The notes: generated from the letters alone by a model not told the origin. DNA of 64,000 nucleotides from Uloborus plumipes (GCA_038373865.1 JAXGGA010004717.1:1-64000); one strand, 5' to 3'; shown: positions 1-11,382, counted from the first letter of the stretch. Numbers and translations: made by a program.

Positions 1-75
1 TGAAACACTTCTTTGAAAAATTTTGCTTGAACTTGCAAAAAAATTTTTTTTTGAAATTTTTTGACATAAATTATA

Positions 76-1603
76 CACTGCGATGCAAAAGTTTAGACAA
101 AATGCAAATATGTGAATAAAAAGAAAACTATTCAACGAAATGCTTTCAAATTTCTACTGCAGGTACACAATATGGTCCCAAATACGTGTCTGGAGTTCTT
201 ATAACTATAACTGGAATCAAATTTTGGATATTACAAAAGACATTTTTTTACATTGTTGCAAAAGTTTAGACAAAAGTCAGATTTTATGCAAATATCCCTT
301 GGAATGTGATTGGTGGAGGAAATGCGGGACTGTATTATTCATTTATAAAGTGCAGAGATGGCTGAATAAATAATCAAAATCTCAAAAGCTCTTTAGTTCT
401 CGTGTAAAGGAGATGTGAAAGTTTGGAAGCCGAAATTTGAAAATGAGCCTACTTTATTAATTTTTTGTCTTTTAAATCGGCTCTAGTATGGTAGTACATT
501 GTTTTTTACTTTGTAGAGAGCAAATTCAGACATGCATATCGATCAAAAAGTCCAAGAAAAATTATATTTCTTAAGGATGAAGGAATTGAAAAAACGGCTC
601 TGACTGAGCGATTTGCCCCTTAATCCTACAAAACTTCAACTTGGGTCAAAAACAGCACGTGACAGCATAAGTAGATGAACAACTGAATCGGAATGCATAA
701 AAAAAACAAAGAATTGTGCTTGAGCCTTTTCGGACAGAGTGTCCCAAATAAGCCAGATTTTATTGGTAAAAGCAGCACAGCATATGATCATTGGATATTT
801 CTCAAGTCCCGCGAAAGGAATTATAATCCATCTAGGCAATCCCAATTTTAATAATTTTGATCAAAGAAAGTACCATTCATTTTTTAGTCACGATGATACA
901 TATGCTGCTTCTCACATTAAAATCTGGCTTTTTTGGGACACTCTGTCCGAAAAGGCTCAGGCACAATTCTTTGTTTTTTTTATGCATTCCGATTCAGTTG
1001 TTCATCTACTTATGCTGTCACGTGCTGTTTTTGACCCAAGTTGAAGTTTTGTAGGATTAAGGGGCGAATCGTCAGTCTGAGCCGTTTTTTCAATTCCTTC
1101 ATCCTTAAGAAATATAATTTTTCTTGGACTTTTTGATCGATACACATGTCTGAACTTGCTCTCCACAAAGTAAAACACAATGTACTACCATACTAGAGCC
1201 GATTTAAAAGACGAAAAATTAATAAAGTAGGCTCATTTTCAAATTTCGGCTTCCAAACTTTCTCATCTTCTTTACACGAGAACTAAAGATCTTTTGAGAT
1301 TTTGATTATTTATTCAGCCATCACTGCACTTTATAAATGAATAATACAGTGCCGCATTTCCTCCACCAATCACATTTCAAGGGATATTTGCATAAAATAT
1401 GACTTTTGTCTAAACTTTTGCAACAATGTAAAAAAATGTCTTTTGTAATATCCAAAATTTGATTCCAGTTATAGTTATAAGAACGCCAGACACGTATTTG
1501 GAACCATATTGTGTACCTGCAGTAGAAATTTGAAAGCATTTCGTTGAATAGTTTTCTTTTTATTCACATATTTGCATTTTGTCTAAACTTTTGCATCGCA
1601 GTG
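76..1603. mobile_element. Foldback (long inverted-repeat) DNA transposon, copy 1
   Basis: The two halves are reverse complements over about 700 bp each. They start CACTGCGATGCAAAAG and end CTTTTGCATCGCAGTG, and a TA dinucleotide flanks each side (74-75, 1604-1605), the target duplication typical of Tc1/mariner-type insertion. Pairing is symmetric: GCCAGATTTTA at 751 pairs with TAAAATCTGGC ending at 928. The unpaired centre is roughly 785-893. Short open frames at 140-373 (+) and 1321-1539 (-) are mirror images produced by the palindrome and are not taken as genes. No transposase was seen, so the element is presumably moved in trans. Copy 2 lies at 35460-36985 with the same ends, arms and centre. 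Confidence 0.88.
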
Positions 1604-1605
1604 TA

Positions 1606-2360
1606 TGATCCTAAAAAAAGTTCCGTGAAACCCAAATATATGCAACAGCAATCGCTGTGATTAAATTTAATATGATCAGTACAAAAAAGTATAAAAACCA
1701 TACGCTCATTTCAGTTTTAAGGGGGGTGGCCCACTTACCCCAGTCGCCCATTTACCCGAACCAACCCTAAGTTTTCTTAGAAGTTTTGTGATTTATTCCA
1801 AAAACGTGTCTAGCTTTTATTAGGAACGTTTCTGAACGCTTCAGGAAGATTCCGGATAAATTTCAGGAAGGTTACTGATATACATTACTTAAGAAAAAAG
1901 CTTCAAACATATTACATACTTTTATAGCATAAAAAACTGAAAAAAAAAATAAATAAATGAAAATATAACATTTTTTTTTTGTATTGTTTCGTATTATTTA
2001 CTTTAAAGAAAACCTAAAGTTAATGCACCCAAGGGAAAGAAAGACAACTTTAATGTATTAGTTTCACGTCTTCATTTAAAAAACAGCTTATTCATAAATA
2101 TTATAAACACGAAAGCTTAAAATACCGTAAAATAGAATAGAATATTTAGTGGGTAAGATTACGCACATATGCATTTTAAATATGTAAAAATCTGCGTTTA
2201 GGAAGGCAATTTATATTTAGAGAAAGTTCACATTGCCATCTAAGCGAATTACTAAAAAAATCGGTATTTCATTGTCCATAAGATGAAAGCGAGTAGGGTT
2301 GTTAAATATTCGCTAGATATATAATAGAATAACATATATACTAAAATGTTAACGGAAATG
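1606..2360. other. Intergenic AT-rich stretch, no feature recognised
   Basis: I see only AT-rich sequence with short A and T runs. The short stretch GGGGGGTGGCCCACTTACCC near 1720 is locally GC-rich, but I can attach no function to it. Confidence 0.5.
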
Positions 2361-2479
2361 TAGTCTGCGGAGTTAGCGACAAAAATAGCCGAAATATTTC
2401 ACTTTCGGATACCAGTGTGAAATTTGGTACAGAGCTTAGGTACATATATAAGAACAAAAAACCGCCGGGAGACACTTGA

Positions 2480-4940
2480 TCAGGGGTCATGAACTCCCGT
2501 GCTGACGTCATCAAGATTGCCGCTTTTACAGGTAAATACGTTCGTTTAATTGCTTAAACTCCATCATAGATTAAAATATTGCAAAACTCAAATATATCAT
2601 CTGAAAGTTCTTTAAAAGAGCTATTTAGAAATATTTAATTTTTCTTTCTGAGGTCAAGGGCCCACCTGTAATGACGTCATCAAAATGGCCGCTTTTACAG
2701 GTAAATACGTTTGTTTAACTTCCCCTAAAACTCCATCATAGATTTAAATATTTCAAAACTCAACTATATCATCTGAAAGCGCTTTAAAAGATCTATTTAG
2801 AAAGATTTAATTTTTCTTTCTGAGGTCAAGGGCTCACCTGTGATGACGTCATCAAAATGGCCGCTTTTACAAGTAAATACGTTCGTTTAACTGCTTAAAA
2901 CTCCATCATAGATACAAATATTGCAAAACTCAAATATATCATCTGAAAGCTCTTCAAAAGAGCTATTTAGAAACATTTAATTTTTCTTTCTGAGGTCAAG
3001 GTCCCACCTGTACTGACGTCATCAAAATGGCCGCTTTTACAGGTAAATACGTTTTTTTAACTCCCACTAAAACTCAATCATAGATTCAAATATTGCAAAA
3101 CTCAAATGTATCATCTAAAAGCTCTTTAAAAGAGCTATCTAGAAAGATTTAATTTTTCTTTCTAAGGTCAAGGGCCCACCTGTGATGACGTCATTTGAGG
3201 CCATTTTGATGACGTCATTACAGGTGGGACCTTGACCTCAGAAAGAAAAATTAAATGTTTATAAATAGCTCTTTTAAAGAGCTTTCAGATGATACATTTG
3301 AGTTTTGCAACATTTGAATCTATGATGGAGTTTTAGGGGGAGTTAAACAAACGTATTTACCTGTAAAAGCGGCCATTTTGATGACGTCATCACAGGTGGG
3401 CCCTTGACCATAGAAATAAAAATTAAATCTTTCTAGATAGCTCTTTTAAAGAGCTTTCAGATGATATAGTTGAGTTTTGCAATATTTGAATCTATGATGA
3501 AGTTTTAGGGGGAGTTAAACAAACGTATTTACCTGTAAAAGCGGCCATTTTGATGACGTCATCACAGGTGGGCCCTTGACCTTAAAAAGAAAAATTAAAT
3601 CTTTCGAAATAGCTCTTTTAAAGAGCTTTCAGATGATATATTTGAGCTTTGTAATATATGAATCTATGATGGAGTTTTAGGGGTAGTTAAACAAACGTAT
3701 TTACCTGTAAAAGCGGCCATTTTAATGACGTCATCACAGGTGGGCCCTTGACCTTAGAAAGAAAAGTTAAATGTTTTACATAGCTCTTTTAAAGAGCTTT
3801 CAGATGATATATTTGAGTTTTGCAATATTTGAATCTATGATGGAGTTTTAGGGGGAGTTAAGCAAACGTATTTACCTGTAAAAGCGGCCATTTTGATAAC
3901 GTCATCACAGGTGGGCTCTTGACCTTAGAAAGAAAAAATAAATCTTTCTGAATAGCTCTTTTAAAGAGCTTTCAGATGATGCATTTGAGTTTTGCAATAT
4001 TTGATTCTATGATGGAGTTTTAAGCAGTTAAACGAACGTATTTACCTGCAAAAGCGGCCATTTTGATGACGTCATCACAGGTGGGCCCTTGACCTTAGAA
4101 GGAAAAATTAAATTTTTCTAGATAGCTCTTTGAAAGAGCTTTCAGATGATGTATTTGAGTTTTGCAATATTTGAATCTATGATGGAGTTTTAGGGGGAGT
4201 TAAACAAACGTATTTACCTGTAAAAGCGGCCATTTTGATGACGTCATCGCAGGTGGGCCCTTGACCTTAGAAAGAATAAATAAATCTTTCTAAATAGCTC
4301 TTTTAAAGATCTTTCAGACGATGCATTTGAGTTTTGCAATTTTTGAATCTATGATGGAGTTTTAAGCAGTTAAACGAACGTATTTACCTGCAAAAGCGGC
4401 CATTTTGATGACGTCATCACAGGTGAACCCTTGACCTCATAAAGAAAAATTATATCTTTAAAAATAGATCTTTTAAAGCGCTTTCAGTTGATATAGTTGA
4501 GTTTTGAAATATTTAAATATATGAGGGAATTTTAGGGGGAGTTAAACAAACGTATTTACCTGTAAAAGCGGCCATTTTGATGACGTCATTACAGGTGGGC
4601 TCTTGACCTCAGAAAGAAAAATTAAGCCTTTTTAAATAGCTCTTTTAAAGATCTTTCAGATGATATATTTGAGTTTTGCAATATTTGAATCTATGATGGA
4701 GTTTTAGGGGGAGTTAAACAAACGTATTTACCTGTAAAAGCGGCCATTTTGATGACGTCATTACAGGGGAGAACTTGACCTCAGAAAGAAAATTAAATCT
4801 TTCTAAATAGCTCTTTTAAAGAGCTTTCAGATGATATATTTGTGTTTTGCAATATTTCAATCTATGATGGAGTTTTAAGCAGTTAAACGAACGTATTTAC
4901 CTGTAAAAGCGGCCATTTTGATGACGTCATCACGGAATGA
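2480..4940. repeat. ~171 bp tandem repeat, about 5 units forward then 11 inverted
   Basis: Each unit holds, in forward order, AGGTCAAGGGCCCACCTGT, a TGACGTCAT core, AAAATGGCCGCTTTTACAGG, a CTCCATCATAGAT block and AGCTCTTTAAAAGAGCT. The core recurs at 2503, 2672, 2844, 3014 and 3186, then on the inverted side at 3210, 3382, 3554, 3726, 3897 (variant TAACGTCA), 4067, 4239, 4409, 4581, 4753 and 4922. Spacing is 168-173 bp throughout. The orientation flips between 3190 and 3215, where two cores lie only 24 bp apart. Each unit also contains a small internal hairpin, AGCTCTTTAAAAGAGCT. Confidence 0.92.
2503..4929. promoter_or_regulatory. Cluster of 15 perfect CRE-type palindromes (TGACGTCA)
   Basis: Fifteen array units contain the exact 8 bp palindrome TGACGTCA, and one carries TAACGTCA. 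In animals this octamer is the consensus cAMP-response element bound by CREB/ATF bZIP proteins (established knowledge). Many units place a CACCTG/CAGGTG E-box a few bases away. Conservation of the octamer while flanking bases drift is seen in the sequence. That it binds anything here is inference. It could equally be a transposase-binding or recombination site. Confidence 0.35.
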
Positions 4941-5062
4941 CCATGACCTCCGATCAAGTGTCTCCCGGCGTTTTTTTGTCCTCCTATGTGAATTTAAGCC
5001 CCACTTAAAATTTCAGACTGGTATCCGGAAATGAAATATGTTTGCACTAACTCCACGGACTA

Positions 5063-6549
5063 ATGGGGAGTTTCCCCATTTTTCAAAAAAAAAAAAAAAT
5101 CTGAAAGAGTATGGGGTGAATTACTTTTTTGCTCTTAATTTTAGTTTTTTCTTTAAAAAAAGAAAAAAAAACCCTTAAAGGACTCTCAATCGCTTTTTCA
5201 TTTTTGTTTTTGCTGTCTCAAATGGACAAAACGCTATAAGCAGGACCGCTTTTTAGGTGAACCCGCCATTTTGTTTCACATTTTTCATTGTTACGGCGCG
5301 GTGCTTTGTTTACCAGAGATCCAAAGAGGCTAATTCGTTGGTCCGGCTTTCCACCAAAGTTTCTAAACTAGCGACCTCGTACGAGACGTCGCTTTGTTGT
5401 AGCAATCGAAAAATAATTAAAAATTAACTGTTGTAAAAATTAAAGTATTTTCTAGCCCATTTTAAGATCATCATTTTCATTATTATTTTGCCTACTCAGT
5501 CAATATTTAAGACTGAAAAAAAATAATTAGAACTGAATGAAACACCCCCATTGGAACGAACTGGACTAGAAAATATCATCTAAATCAATTATTTTCAGAA
5601 TTTTAGGAAGAAACAAGAAGTTTTCCTTAGCCTTTAAGTATGGGTAAATTTTCCCTAATTGTTTTTAAACGCAGTGAAACTCTGTTATAGCGCCCATGAT
5701 ACTTTATGACGCTGAAGCCAAATGACTTTATAGATGATCATAATTTCTGTTCAAGGGAGAATAAAAGGACTAAAAATTTTAGCTGTTGCAGCAGAGTTGT
5801 CATTATAAGCGATGTTTCTATAGCTAAGTCATAATAAACACGGTTATTATTACAAAAGTTACGAATTCAAAACGTTCTAATTTAAAAACTACTAGTCTAA
5901 ATGGATTTCAATTTCACCGGAACTGCTGTTTGGAGAAGGGAAAAAAATATTTCAAGATTTTTCGATGGTGGGCGTTGCCGGGGTTGACATTGCTGGGAAA
6001 GTAAGCCAAAGTATTTTAAAAAGAAAGTGACAACATATTTTTTTTTAAATCATTGATTTGTGCTGCTTGTCTGCCATGCCAATAATAAGTCGCTTGAAAT
6101 GCTTAGAAATGCATTTAGATTTTTCAAAAGATATTTATAATTCTAATTCCATATAACTAGGACGTTTTAAACAAATTTCATCATATATAAAAAAATTCAG
6201 TCTTTCGATTGGTACCAATATTTTCAATGATTAAATAAGTTTTTACTAGCAAAATTGCAAATAAATACTATTCTGTAAAAATCAGTGTCTTAAACCTACA
6301 AAAATGCTACTGGGTTTAACAAAATTCGTGAAAAATTCAGAAAACTTTAATACCTTGTTGATTCTTGTCTGTTTTTCAGGTAATCGTAAACTTAATTCAA
6401 CTTTCTTTCTCGATTTGACTAAGCTGATGAAACTAGTACAAGATGACAAAATGCACCCTCTTGGAAGGGGTTTCTGTCAAAATTAAATCAGAACCTGTTT
6501 CTAGTTAGGTTTCTTTACATTAGGTTTATTTAAATTCCCAATTTTATGG
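5063..6549. other. Intergenic; a possible pogo-like fragment and a 22 bp near-palindrome
   Basis: Mostly AT-rich with no gene. A locally GC-richer patch at 5260-5400 contains a near-palindrome at 5371-5392 centred on CTCGTACGAG. At 5691-5860 the text CAGTGAAACTCTGTTATAGC, followed later by TCATTATAAGCGATGTTTCT, resembles the start and interior of a decayed pogo/Tigger-type element, but no clear second end was found. The frame at 6304-6486 has no recognisable protein features. Confidence 0.35.
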
Positions 6550-6722
6550 GGGAGACGACATAAATGCTTAGTAAGCGATTGGTATAGTCGCATTCTATTT
6601 TTAAGTTATGCCACTAAGCCACTTTTTCAGAGTTTGAGAAATGAAAAGTGGTTGCGCTTAAAACTTCAGGACTAACTGCACGTCAAATGGCAACGAAGCG
6701 GAACAGATCGAAAACGGTTATT
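6550..6722 (+). mobile_element. 5' fragment of a Tc3-like element
   Basis: This segment is about 85-90% identical by eye to 7795-7955 inside the complete Tc3-like element. It includes the start region of the transposase (ATGCCACTAAG) and the segment ending GATCGAAAACGGTTATTT. It stops abruptly where LINE sequence begins near 6723. It is therefore a second, truncated copy of the same family, cut by or joined to the LINE fragment. No terminal inverted repeat is present. Confidence 0.7.
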
Positions 6723-7475
6723 TATAATTTGATTTGGTTAAGGGGTTGTAGAAAATGATGAACAAGTAAATCAGCTGCAGCAGGATTTGGATCATATTAC
6801 TAAATGGGCAGACAAGTGGGGTATGGCAGTTAATGTTGGGAAATGTCAAGTGCTGCATTTCGGTCATGGAAATAAGCATACAAGCTATTATTTACAAGTT
6901 TCAGTCATTGGTAGGGCAGATAATGTTATGGATCTAGGTGTCTTAATAAATTAAGATTTCAAGTTTAGTCAACAGTGCAGCATAGCTAGTAAAAAAGCCA
7001 ATAGGATGCTTGGGTTTATTAATAGATCTATTTCAAACAAATCTAAGAAGGTTCTTCTGCCTCTATATAGAAGTTTGGTATGACCTCATTTGGAGTATGC
7101 CGTTCAGTTTTGGTCTCCTTATCTGAAGAAAGACATTAATTTATGGGAAAGGGTACAAAGAAGGGCTACAAGGTTAGTAAACGGATTTTCTAATTTAGAC
7201 TACAGGGTTAGATTTTTGCACAGAAAGCAGGACAAGGGGTCATTGTCTTAAGCTGCTCAAATCTCAGGCTAATCTGGAAATTCGAAAAAATTACTATTTT
7301 AGCAGGGTAGTGGGAACTTGGAACAGTTTACCGGAAGAGGCGGTAAGGAGCAATGGAGTAGATGGCTTTAAGAGGGCCATTGATCTTCATTGGGGTCTTT
7401 AATTTGACTAGGACCAGCCCAGTTGGCCCAGAGCCTGCTGCTGGTCGTCGCATTTGTATTTGTATTTGTATATTG
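6723..7475 (+). mobile_element. CR1/jockey-type LINE, 5'-truncated 3' end
   Basis: Contains the C-terminal part of a reverse transcriptase followed by a 3' tail with GAGCCTGCTGCTGG and a short TTTGTA repeat at about 7451-7471, a tail style common in CR1/Daphne-like LINEs of arthropods. 5' truncation is the usual outcome of target-primed reverse transcription. It sits between two Tc3-like copies. Confidence 0.75.
6751..7380 (+). pseudogene. Non-LTR reverse transcriptase, C-terminal remnant
   Basis: Translation gives a recognisable tail of a CR1-like reverse transcriptase: KWADKWGMAVNVGKCQVLHF, then SKKANRMLGFINRS, then PHLEYAVQFWSPYLKKDI followed by WERVQRRATRLVNGF, then GTWNSLPEEAV. The order and wording match the thumb and post-thumb part of this LINE group. 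The frame is broken by a TAA after GVLIN (near 6952), a TGA replacing the Arg codon just before PHLEY (near 7081), and at least one frameshift after 7230. It is a dead fragment without the catalytic domain. Confidence 0.85.
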
Positions 7476-7513
7476 TCTGCATTTTTAATGCATTCAATGT
7501 TAAGACTTCAGTA

Positions 7514-9054
7514 CACTGATGGTCAAAATTATAAGGACAAAGGGAAAATCGCCAAATGGCTACCGTTGCCAGAAACATTAAGCAAATTTCATGGCAGGAA
7601 ACTGTTGGTAAATGAAGAATATTTTAATCAGTTTTGATGTAAATATATAGGAAATTCATATTCATAAAATACATTTTGGATTTAGGCAGCCCCATATGAC
7701 TTGGACAAAATTATAAGGACAACTATATTTTTTAGTTCTGAAAAGCAAAATTTGCATGGTTTTTGCTATGCACAAGGCACTACTTAACGATATAAATGCT
7801 TCGTAAGCAATTGGTATCGTCGCATTCTATTTTTGCAGTTATGCCACTAGGCTAAACTTTCTGAGTTTGAGAAATGAAAAGTGGTTGCGTTTAAAACTTC
7901 AGGACTAACCGCACGTCAAATTGCAACGAAGCTGAATAGATCGAAAACGGTTATTTCCTTAAAAATCCCGGTAAATATGGAGAGCAGAGGTGAATAGGTA
8001 GGCCAGCTTCTTTTTCTGATTGTGTAAAAATAATGACAATAAGGCCAGCTTGCTCCACAAAACAGACATCGACAGAAATTAAACGGGATTTAAACGTATG
8101 GAGCAGTAGTCGAACTGTCCGACGTGTTTTGCAAAACGATAAAAGTTTCATTATAGAAAACTGAAATCACGACAGCCTCTTACAAAAGTTCAAAAGAGAT
8201 TGATAATGCAGTTCACCAAAAAATACATCATTATGGGGGGGGGGGATAGGATGCTGTTGTCTTTTCTGACGAGAAAAGGTGTAAACTGGATGGATCAGAC
8301 ATTTTTCACTACTTGATCCCTGTAAAGAGAAAGAAAATTTTTTCAAAGTGTACATTTGGAGGTGATTCATTGACGGTAAGGGGAGATTTTGCATACCACA
8401 GAACTACTCCCATAGTTTTTATGAAAGTCAGAATGAATTCTGAGAGCTGTATTGATATGCTGCGAGATAATCTAGGACCAAATGGACCGCTAATTACGAG
8501 CTGAGACTAATTATTTCAGCAGGATAATGCTTCGCTGCATGTTTCTCAAACTTCAAAATCTTGGTTTGAAGCTAATTTTGTAAAACTACTTGACTGGTTG
8601 GCAAAAAGCCAAAATCTAAATCCTGTGGAAAATCTGTGTTTTATTCTAGCCCATGAAATTTACAAAAATAGCTTCCAATGTCAAAATAAGCACAAACTTA
8701 TGACTTCAATCGAAAAGCTTGGGAAAAAAGTGTTCCAAAAACATTCTGAAGATACTCTCAAACTCCATGACAGCAATATTGATAAAAGTGGTTGAAAAGA
8801 AGGCGAAAATTATTAATTTTTAGCAGGTGTAAGGCCAAAACATTAATTGTCCTTATACTTTTGTCCAAGTTTAAAAATGAATTTTTTTATTTATCATGAA
8901 AAAAATCATTCATATTTTTTATTCTCAAATGTTACATACTCCACAATGTTTTTAGCATAAAAAAGCATTTTATGTATGATATTCATTCGATTTAGTGAAG
9001 AATTAATTTTTTCTGCACAATTTTCAGTTGTCCTTATAATTTTGATCATCAGTG
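7514..9054 (+). mobile_element. Tc3-like Tc1/mariner element with double repeats in each end
   Basis: Ends are CACTGATGGTCAAAATT (left) and AATTTTGATCATCAGTG (right), flanked by TA (7512-7513 and 9055-9056). A second copy of the GACAAAATTATAAGGACAA motif lies about 190 bp inside each end (near 7702 and 8846-8872), so each end carries an outer and an inner repeat. This two-site layout is known from Tc3 and Sleeping Beauty-type transposons. The interior encodes the damaged transposase at 7841-8823. Length of 1541 bp suits a full element. Confidence 0.9.
7841..8823 (+). pseudogene. Tc3-like DD34E transposase, inactivated
   Basis: Seen in pieces across three frames: an N-terminal helix-turn-helix region around RSKTVIS, then LKNPGKYGEQR, IKRDLNVWSSSRTVRRVLQN, FSDEKRCKLDGSD (first catalytic Asp), FSKCTFGGDSLTV, TTPIVFMKVRMNSESCIDML, QQDNASLHVSQTSKSWF (second Asp) and NLNPVENL (catalytic Glu). 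Counting from the second Asp, 34 residues separate it from the Glu, which is the DD34E spacing. Stops and frameshifts occur early (after EQR), near 8160-8260 and near 8505, so no active enzyme is made. The reading start was set at the ATG at 7841 because it aligns with the truncated copy at 6550-6722. Confidence 0.88.
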
Positions 9055-9056
9055 TA

Positions 9057-9795
9057 GCAACTATCATAACTAACAACTGACTACTGAACATTTTAAAGAT
9101 TTCATACATGATGATGAAGAACAAAAACAATAGTAACAATTAATATTGTGCAATTATTTCAACACTGACGAAACACGCATGATACATGTTCTCTAAACGT
9201 GATACTTTTATTAAGAAAATGACATATTTAGGCTTCAGTGTTCCAAATAATATTTTTTAAATCTCCTGTCTGACGAGGTTCAGGTTACCTAAAAAATGTA
9301 GCAACTCTAAATATGTTCGTGCTAGAACATTCTGTAATCATCCTTTCGCGGATAGCATTCCGTTGGTTAATATTGATGGATAAATTAATTCTCTAGACAA
9401 GAACAAGCGCAAGGTGTAGTACGAGATACAAAATTGATTGCATACCTTAATTAGAAAGTTCAAGGCAGCTTATTTAAAACAATCTTAAGGGCATGATTAA
9501 AACGCTCTAAAATTATTTATTCAGTTTACTTGGGCTACTTACACTACCGCTCACTACTAGTAGGAACAGATAAATTTAAGGATTGAATGTTGTGTGCGCT
9601 TATTGGTGAATAAATTTTTTTTATAAGAGTACATGGTTTAAGAAGATATATTTTTGTTTTAGGGATCACATAGAAATGCTACCTGATTTTGTGTTTTCCT
9701 AAAGTTTGTATTTATTAACCAAGCACACAAATATGTACAGTATTAAAATGTTTGTGGTGTTGTGTGTTTCCTACATTTTTTCAAAAAATTATTAA
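9057..9795. other. Intergenic AT-rich stretch, no feature recognised
   Basis: No repeat end, open frame or RNA-like structure could be supported here. Confidence 0.5.
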
Positions 9796-10309
9796 CCCAT
9801 TAATGCCTGACTTTTTTTTTTCAAAAGATATTTTGTATACTGGTTGCAAACAGTGTTTAATGGACAGGAAAAATAATAAAAAAAATATTATGTAAGAAAT
9901 AATTGTTTTATTAAGGAAAGAAAAATCGTCCCTCAAAAGTTACGATAGACCCCAGAGGGTACATACTTGTTTTACTCAAATTTTTTTCTGCCTACGATAT
10001 AATATTTAAAAAGACATTTTATAAGAAGAAATAAAATCAGCAATTAACATAAACTGGGAAGCTGGGAATAACTTTGAAAACTTAGCTTTTTTTCTTGAGA
10101 TTGTGAACGATGTCATTTTTGATAAAGATCATATTAAAACTGCTACAGAACACACTTTACAATGGTTATATGCTGCAATCTGTTAATAACGAATTGAAAC
10201 AATACCAAGGTACTAATTGAACACTATTATTTGGTTGAAATGTTCATTTTGGGGAAATTCAGGCCCTTTTTTGAACCGTCCCTAAAAAGGGACGCTAGGC
10301 ATTAATGGG
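9796..10309. mobile_element. piggyBac-type MITE (514 bp)
   Basis: Begins CCCATTAATGCCT and ends AGGCATTAATGGG, and is flanked on both sides by TTAA (9792-9795 and 10310-10313). TTAA duplication with CCC...GGG ends is the hallmark of piggyBac-superfamily insertion. The interior is non-coding and contains a short inner repeat near its right end (GTCCCTAAAAAGGGACG). It is presumably mobilised in trans. Confidence 0.85.
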
Positions 10310-11382
10310 TTAAGATTTTTTTAAAACGAAATAATTGTTTGTCAACCTGGCATTTAACGTGTTTTTGGATCCTTCTCCCCCCCCCCCTATATAAAGGGAA
10401 AAGGGACTACTAAAAAGCATTAATGTATCGTAAAAACAACATCAACAGATTTGAATAATGACATAAATATTAAGGTGGAGCGAAAAAAACAAAGTTTTTA
10501 TTTTCGAATCGTAATAGTGCGGAAAATTTGCGATTGGTGAAGACTTACAAAACAAAACAAAACTTTTTGAAATCGGATAATATCTTCCGATCACGCAACG
10601 AGCCTGAAGTTTTGAAAAAATGAAAATTTTAATGTGTTTTTAGCGATTTTTAAAATCTTTGTTTCAATGTTTTATTTTAATGCTCTTGGACTGAAAAGCT
10701 ACAATTGGTGAAGAGTACGGAAATTTTAAAAAATATATTGAGATCAAATAGTACCTTCTGATCCAGGAACAAGCCAGAAAAACCAAAAAAATTGGAAATA
10801 TTCATCTTTTTTGTGGAGGCTAAAAAAAGTTTTAAAAAATATATTGTTTTTTTTTCTTCTTTTTTACCCAGTACCATAGCGTAAAGAATTTTAAAAAGAA
10901 CTATATTAGTCAAACGTTAATTTTTTTCTTGATTTTTTAGTTATCTTCCAAACATGCAAAACTGCCATTCTTTACAACAATGAAACATTTTTAAATAATA
11001 AAAAATTATAAAATATTTTTCCAAAATTTCTACGATCCAGTACAAAAATCCACAAAAGAAAACACCCACGCGCAAAATAAACGCTAATTTTAATCACTAA
11101 ACTATAAATAATTTTAATACCTAACTAATTATATACAATTTCTTAACCTCCTTTTGAAGTCTGTGCCTTCTATAAACTGTTTCCTAACCTGACTGACTAC
11201 CCACAGAATATTTTAACATTAATTTAATTAAAAACTAATTCTTGTTCGGTCTTTAAAATTAAACCTAGTTAGGTTAGGTAGTGTATACACTGTTAAAAAA
11301 ATTTCCTGAAAATAACGAAAAGATATACGGCAGCTGAGTTGCCGGAGTGTTTCCGTTTCGTTAATTATATTTCCGTGATTTT

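Larger units (their letters stand above)
2361..5062. mobile_element. 2.7 kb inverted-repeat element enclosing a two-way satellite array
   Basis: Terminal inverted repeats are visible. The left end reads TAGTCTGCGGAGTTAG and the right end CTAACTCCACGGACTA. Homology continues inward for about 60 bp through the GGATACCAG segment and then the GTGTCTCCCGGCG segment (left near 2463, right near 4957). ATG lies directly outside both ends, a possible 3 bp target duplication. The interior is the ~171 bp array described separately. No transposase frame is visible. The superfamily is not identified; a 3 bp duplication would suit CACTA or Harbinger types, but the terminal sequence matches neither clearly. 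Confidence 0.7.

Noticed and set aside
140..373. 77-codon frame repeated (with mirror frames) at 1321-1539, 35524-35757 and 36688-36921
   Set aside because: It recurs because the foldback arms are repeated and inverted. No domain, promoter or phase-preserving indels support a protein.
636..1044. Paired frames containing DTLSEKAQAQFFVFFMHSD on both strands
   Set aside because: Both come from the two sides of the same palindrome. A real protein would not be encoded identically on both strands.
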